Assembly: GCA_045578625.1 (NCBI GenBank)
Contig: JAZNKN010000034.1
Coordinates: 1 to 14,194 of the forward strand
Reading direction: 5' to 3'
DNA length: 14,194 nt
Source: RGIG3009 sp045578625
GTDB lineage: Bacteria > Bacillota > Clostridia > Oscillospirales > Acutalibacteraceae
In this document: positions 13,832-14,194 of the stretch, piece by piece
Numbering within the stretch: the stretch's first letter is position 1
Layout of the letters: each line of letters begins with the position of its first letter
Notes under the pieces: generated by a model
Told to the model about the DNA's origin: nothing
Seen by the model: only the letters and a program-made list of their open reading frames with translations
The model's database searches: none
Position numbers and translations under genes: made by a program

Positions 13832-14194
13832 ATGCCGGAAAGAAAAGGGCAATACACCATCTCGCTGTCGGGGCGGCCGCGGGTGCTTGGCTACGCGTCG
13901 GCAGTGGGGAGGAAGGAAGGCGAGGGTCCGCTCGGCAGCGGCTTTGACGTGGTCTTTGACGATGCGCGTTTGGGAGAGAAAACGTGGGAAAAGGCGGAAA
14001 GCCGTTTGCAAAAGGAAGCGCTCGACCGCGCGCTGAACAAGGCGGGTTATTCGCCGTCGCAGGTGCAGGTGCTGTTCACGGGGGATCTGCTCAACCAAAA
14101 CATCGCGTCCACGTTCGGTATGCGCGAGACCAACATTCCGCTGCTCAACCAGTTCGGCGCGTGCTCCACGATGGCGCAAACGCTGTGTCTGGCG
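13832..14194 (+). CDS. spoVAD: Stage V sporulation protein AD, first 121 codons (cut by window edge)
   Basis: SpoVAD is a thiolase-fold protein on the spore inner membrane that binds dipicolinic acid for the SpoVA channel. The visible part matches the family start: GPLGSGFDVVFDDARLGEKT near 32-51, then WEKAESRLQKEAL, LFTGDLLNQNIAS near 82-94, and NIPLLNQFGACSTMAQTL around the position of the thiolase nucleophile. The ATG at 13832 has GGAGGG 6 bases upstream. The reading frame is open to the window end, so the C-terminal two thirds and any following spoVAE-type gene are not seen. It has its own sigma-G-like promoter and is not adjacent to spoVAC, which lies at 6888-7331. Confidence 0.95.
   Translation, partial: MPERKGQYTISLSGRPRVLGYASAVGRKEGEGPLGSGFDVVFDDARLGEKTWEKAESRLQKEALDRALNKAGYSPSQVQVLFTGDLLNQNIASTFGMRETNIPLLNQFGACSTMAQTLCLA

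Overview
The window is chromosomal DNA from an anaerobic, endospore-forming, low-motility-evidence Firmicute, most likely a GC-rich clostridial lineage of the Oscillospirales/Ruminococcaceae kind. The reasons are two spoVA sporulation genes, pyruvate formate-lyase with its activase, the short (PUA-less) ProB, Thr-run linkers in exported proteins, and AGGAG-type ribosome sites throughout. The genus cannot be fixed from the sequence alone. No tRNA, rRNA, CRISPR array, transposase or integrase was seen.

Layout. (1) 1-1467, minus: the first 489 codons of rpoB, with its own vegetative promoter (1617-1645). (2) 1653-6837, plus: a promoter back to back with that of rpoB drives a five-gene unit. It runs membrane-anchored serine hydrolase, proB, proA, proC and an EIIC-like permease, and ends at a strong terminator. 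(3) 6837-7357, plus: spoVAC alone, with a sigma-G-type promoter and its own terminator. (4) 7363-8061, minus: a PHP-family phosphoesterase in a stretch of lower GC. (5) 8183-11295, minus: pflB-pflA behind a consensus promoter and a leader that reads as a ZTP (pfl motif) riboswitch with an intrinsic terminator. (6) 11400-12802, plus: a transglutaminase-like lipoprotein. (7) 12803-13723, minus: a Cys-rich FliB-family protein, convergent with (6) across a shared bidirectional terminator. (8) 13783-14194, plus: the start of spoVAD behind a second sigma-G-type promoter.

How the genes fit together. ProB, ProA and ProC make proline from glutamate, and their tight spacing (one 4-base ATGA overlap and gaps of 12-17 bases) makes one mRNA with the hydrolase and permease near certain. 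PflB needs PflA to install its glycyl radical, and the two ORFs overlap by 4 bases. The leader riboswitch would tie formate production to one-carbon (10-formyl-THF) shortage through ZTP. SpoVAC and SpoVAD belong to the channel that moves Ca-dipicolinate into the forespore and normally sit side by side. Here they are about 6.5 kb apart, each with a closely similar sigma-G-like promoter.

The points most worth a second look are the split spoVA locus, the riboswitch-controlled pfl operon, the permease and serine hydrolase attached to proBAC, and the detached rpoB. Nothing in the window is clearly a wholly new system.
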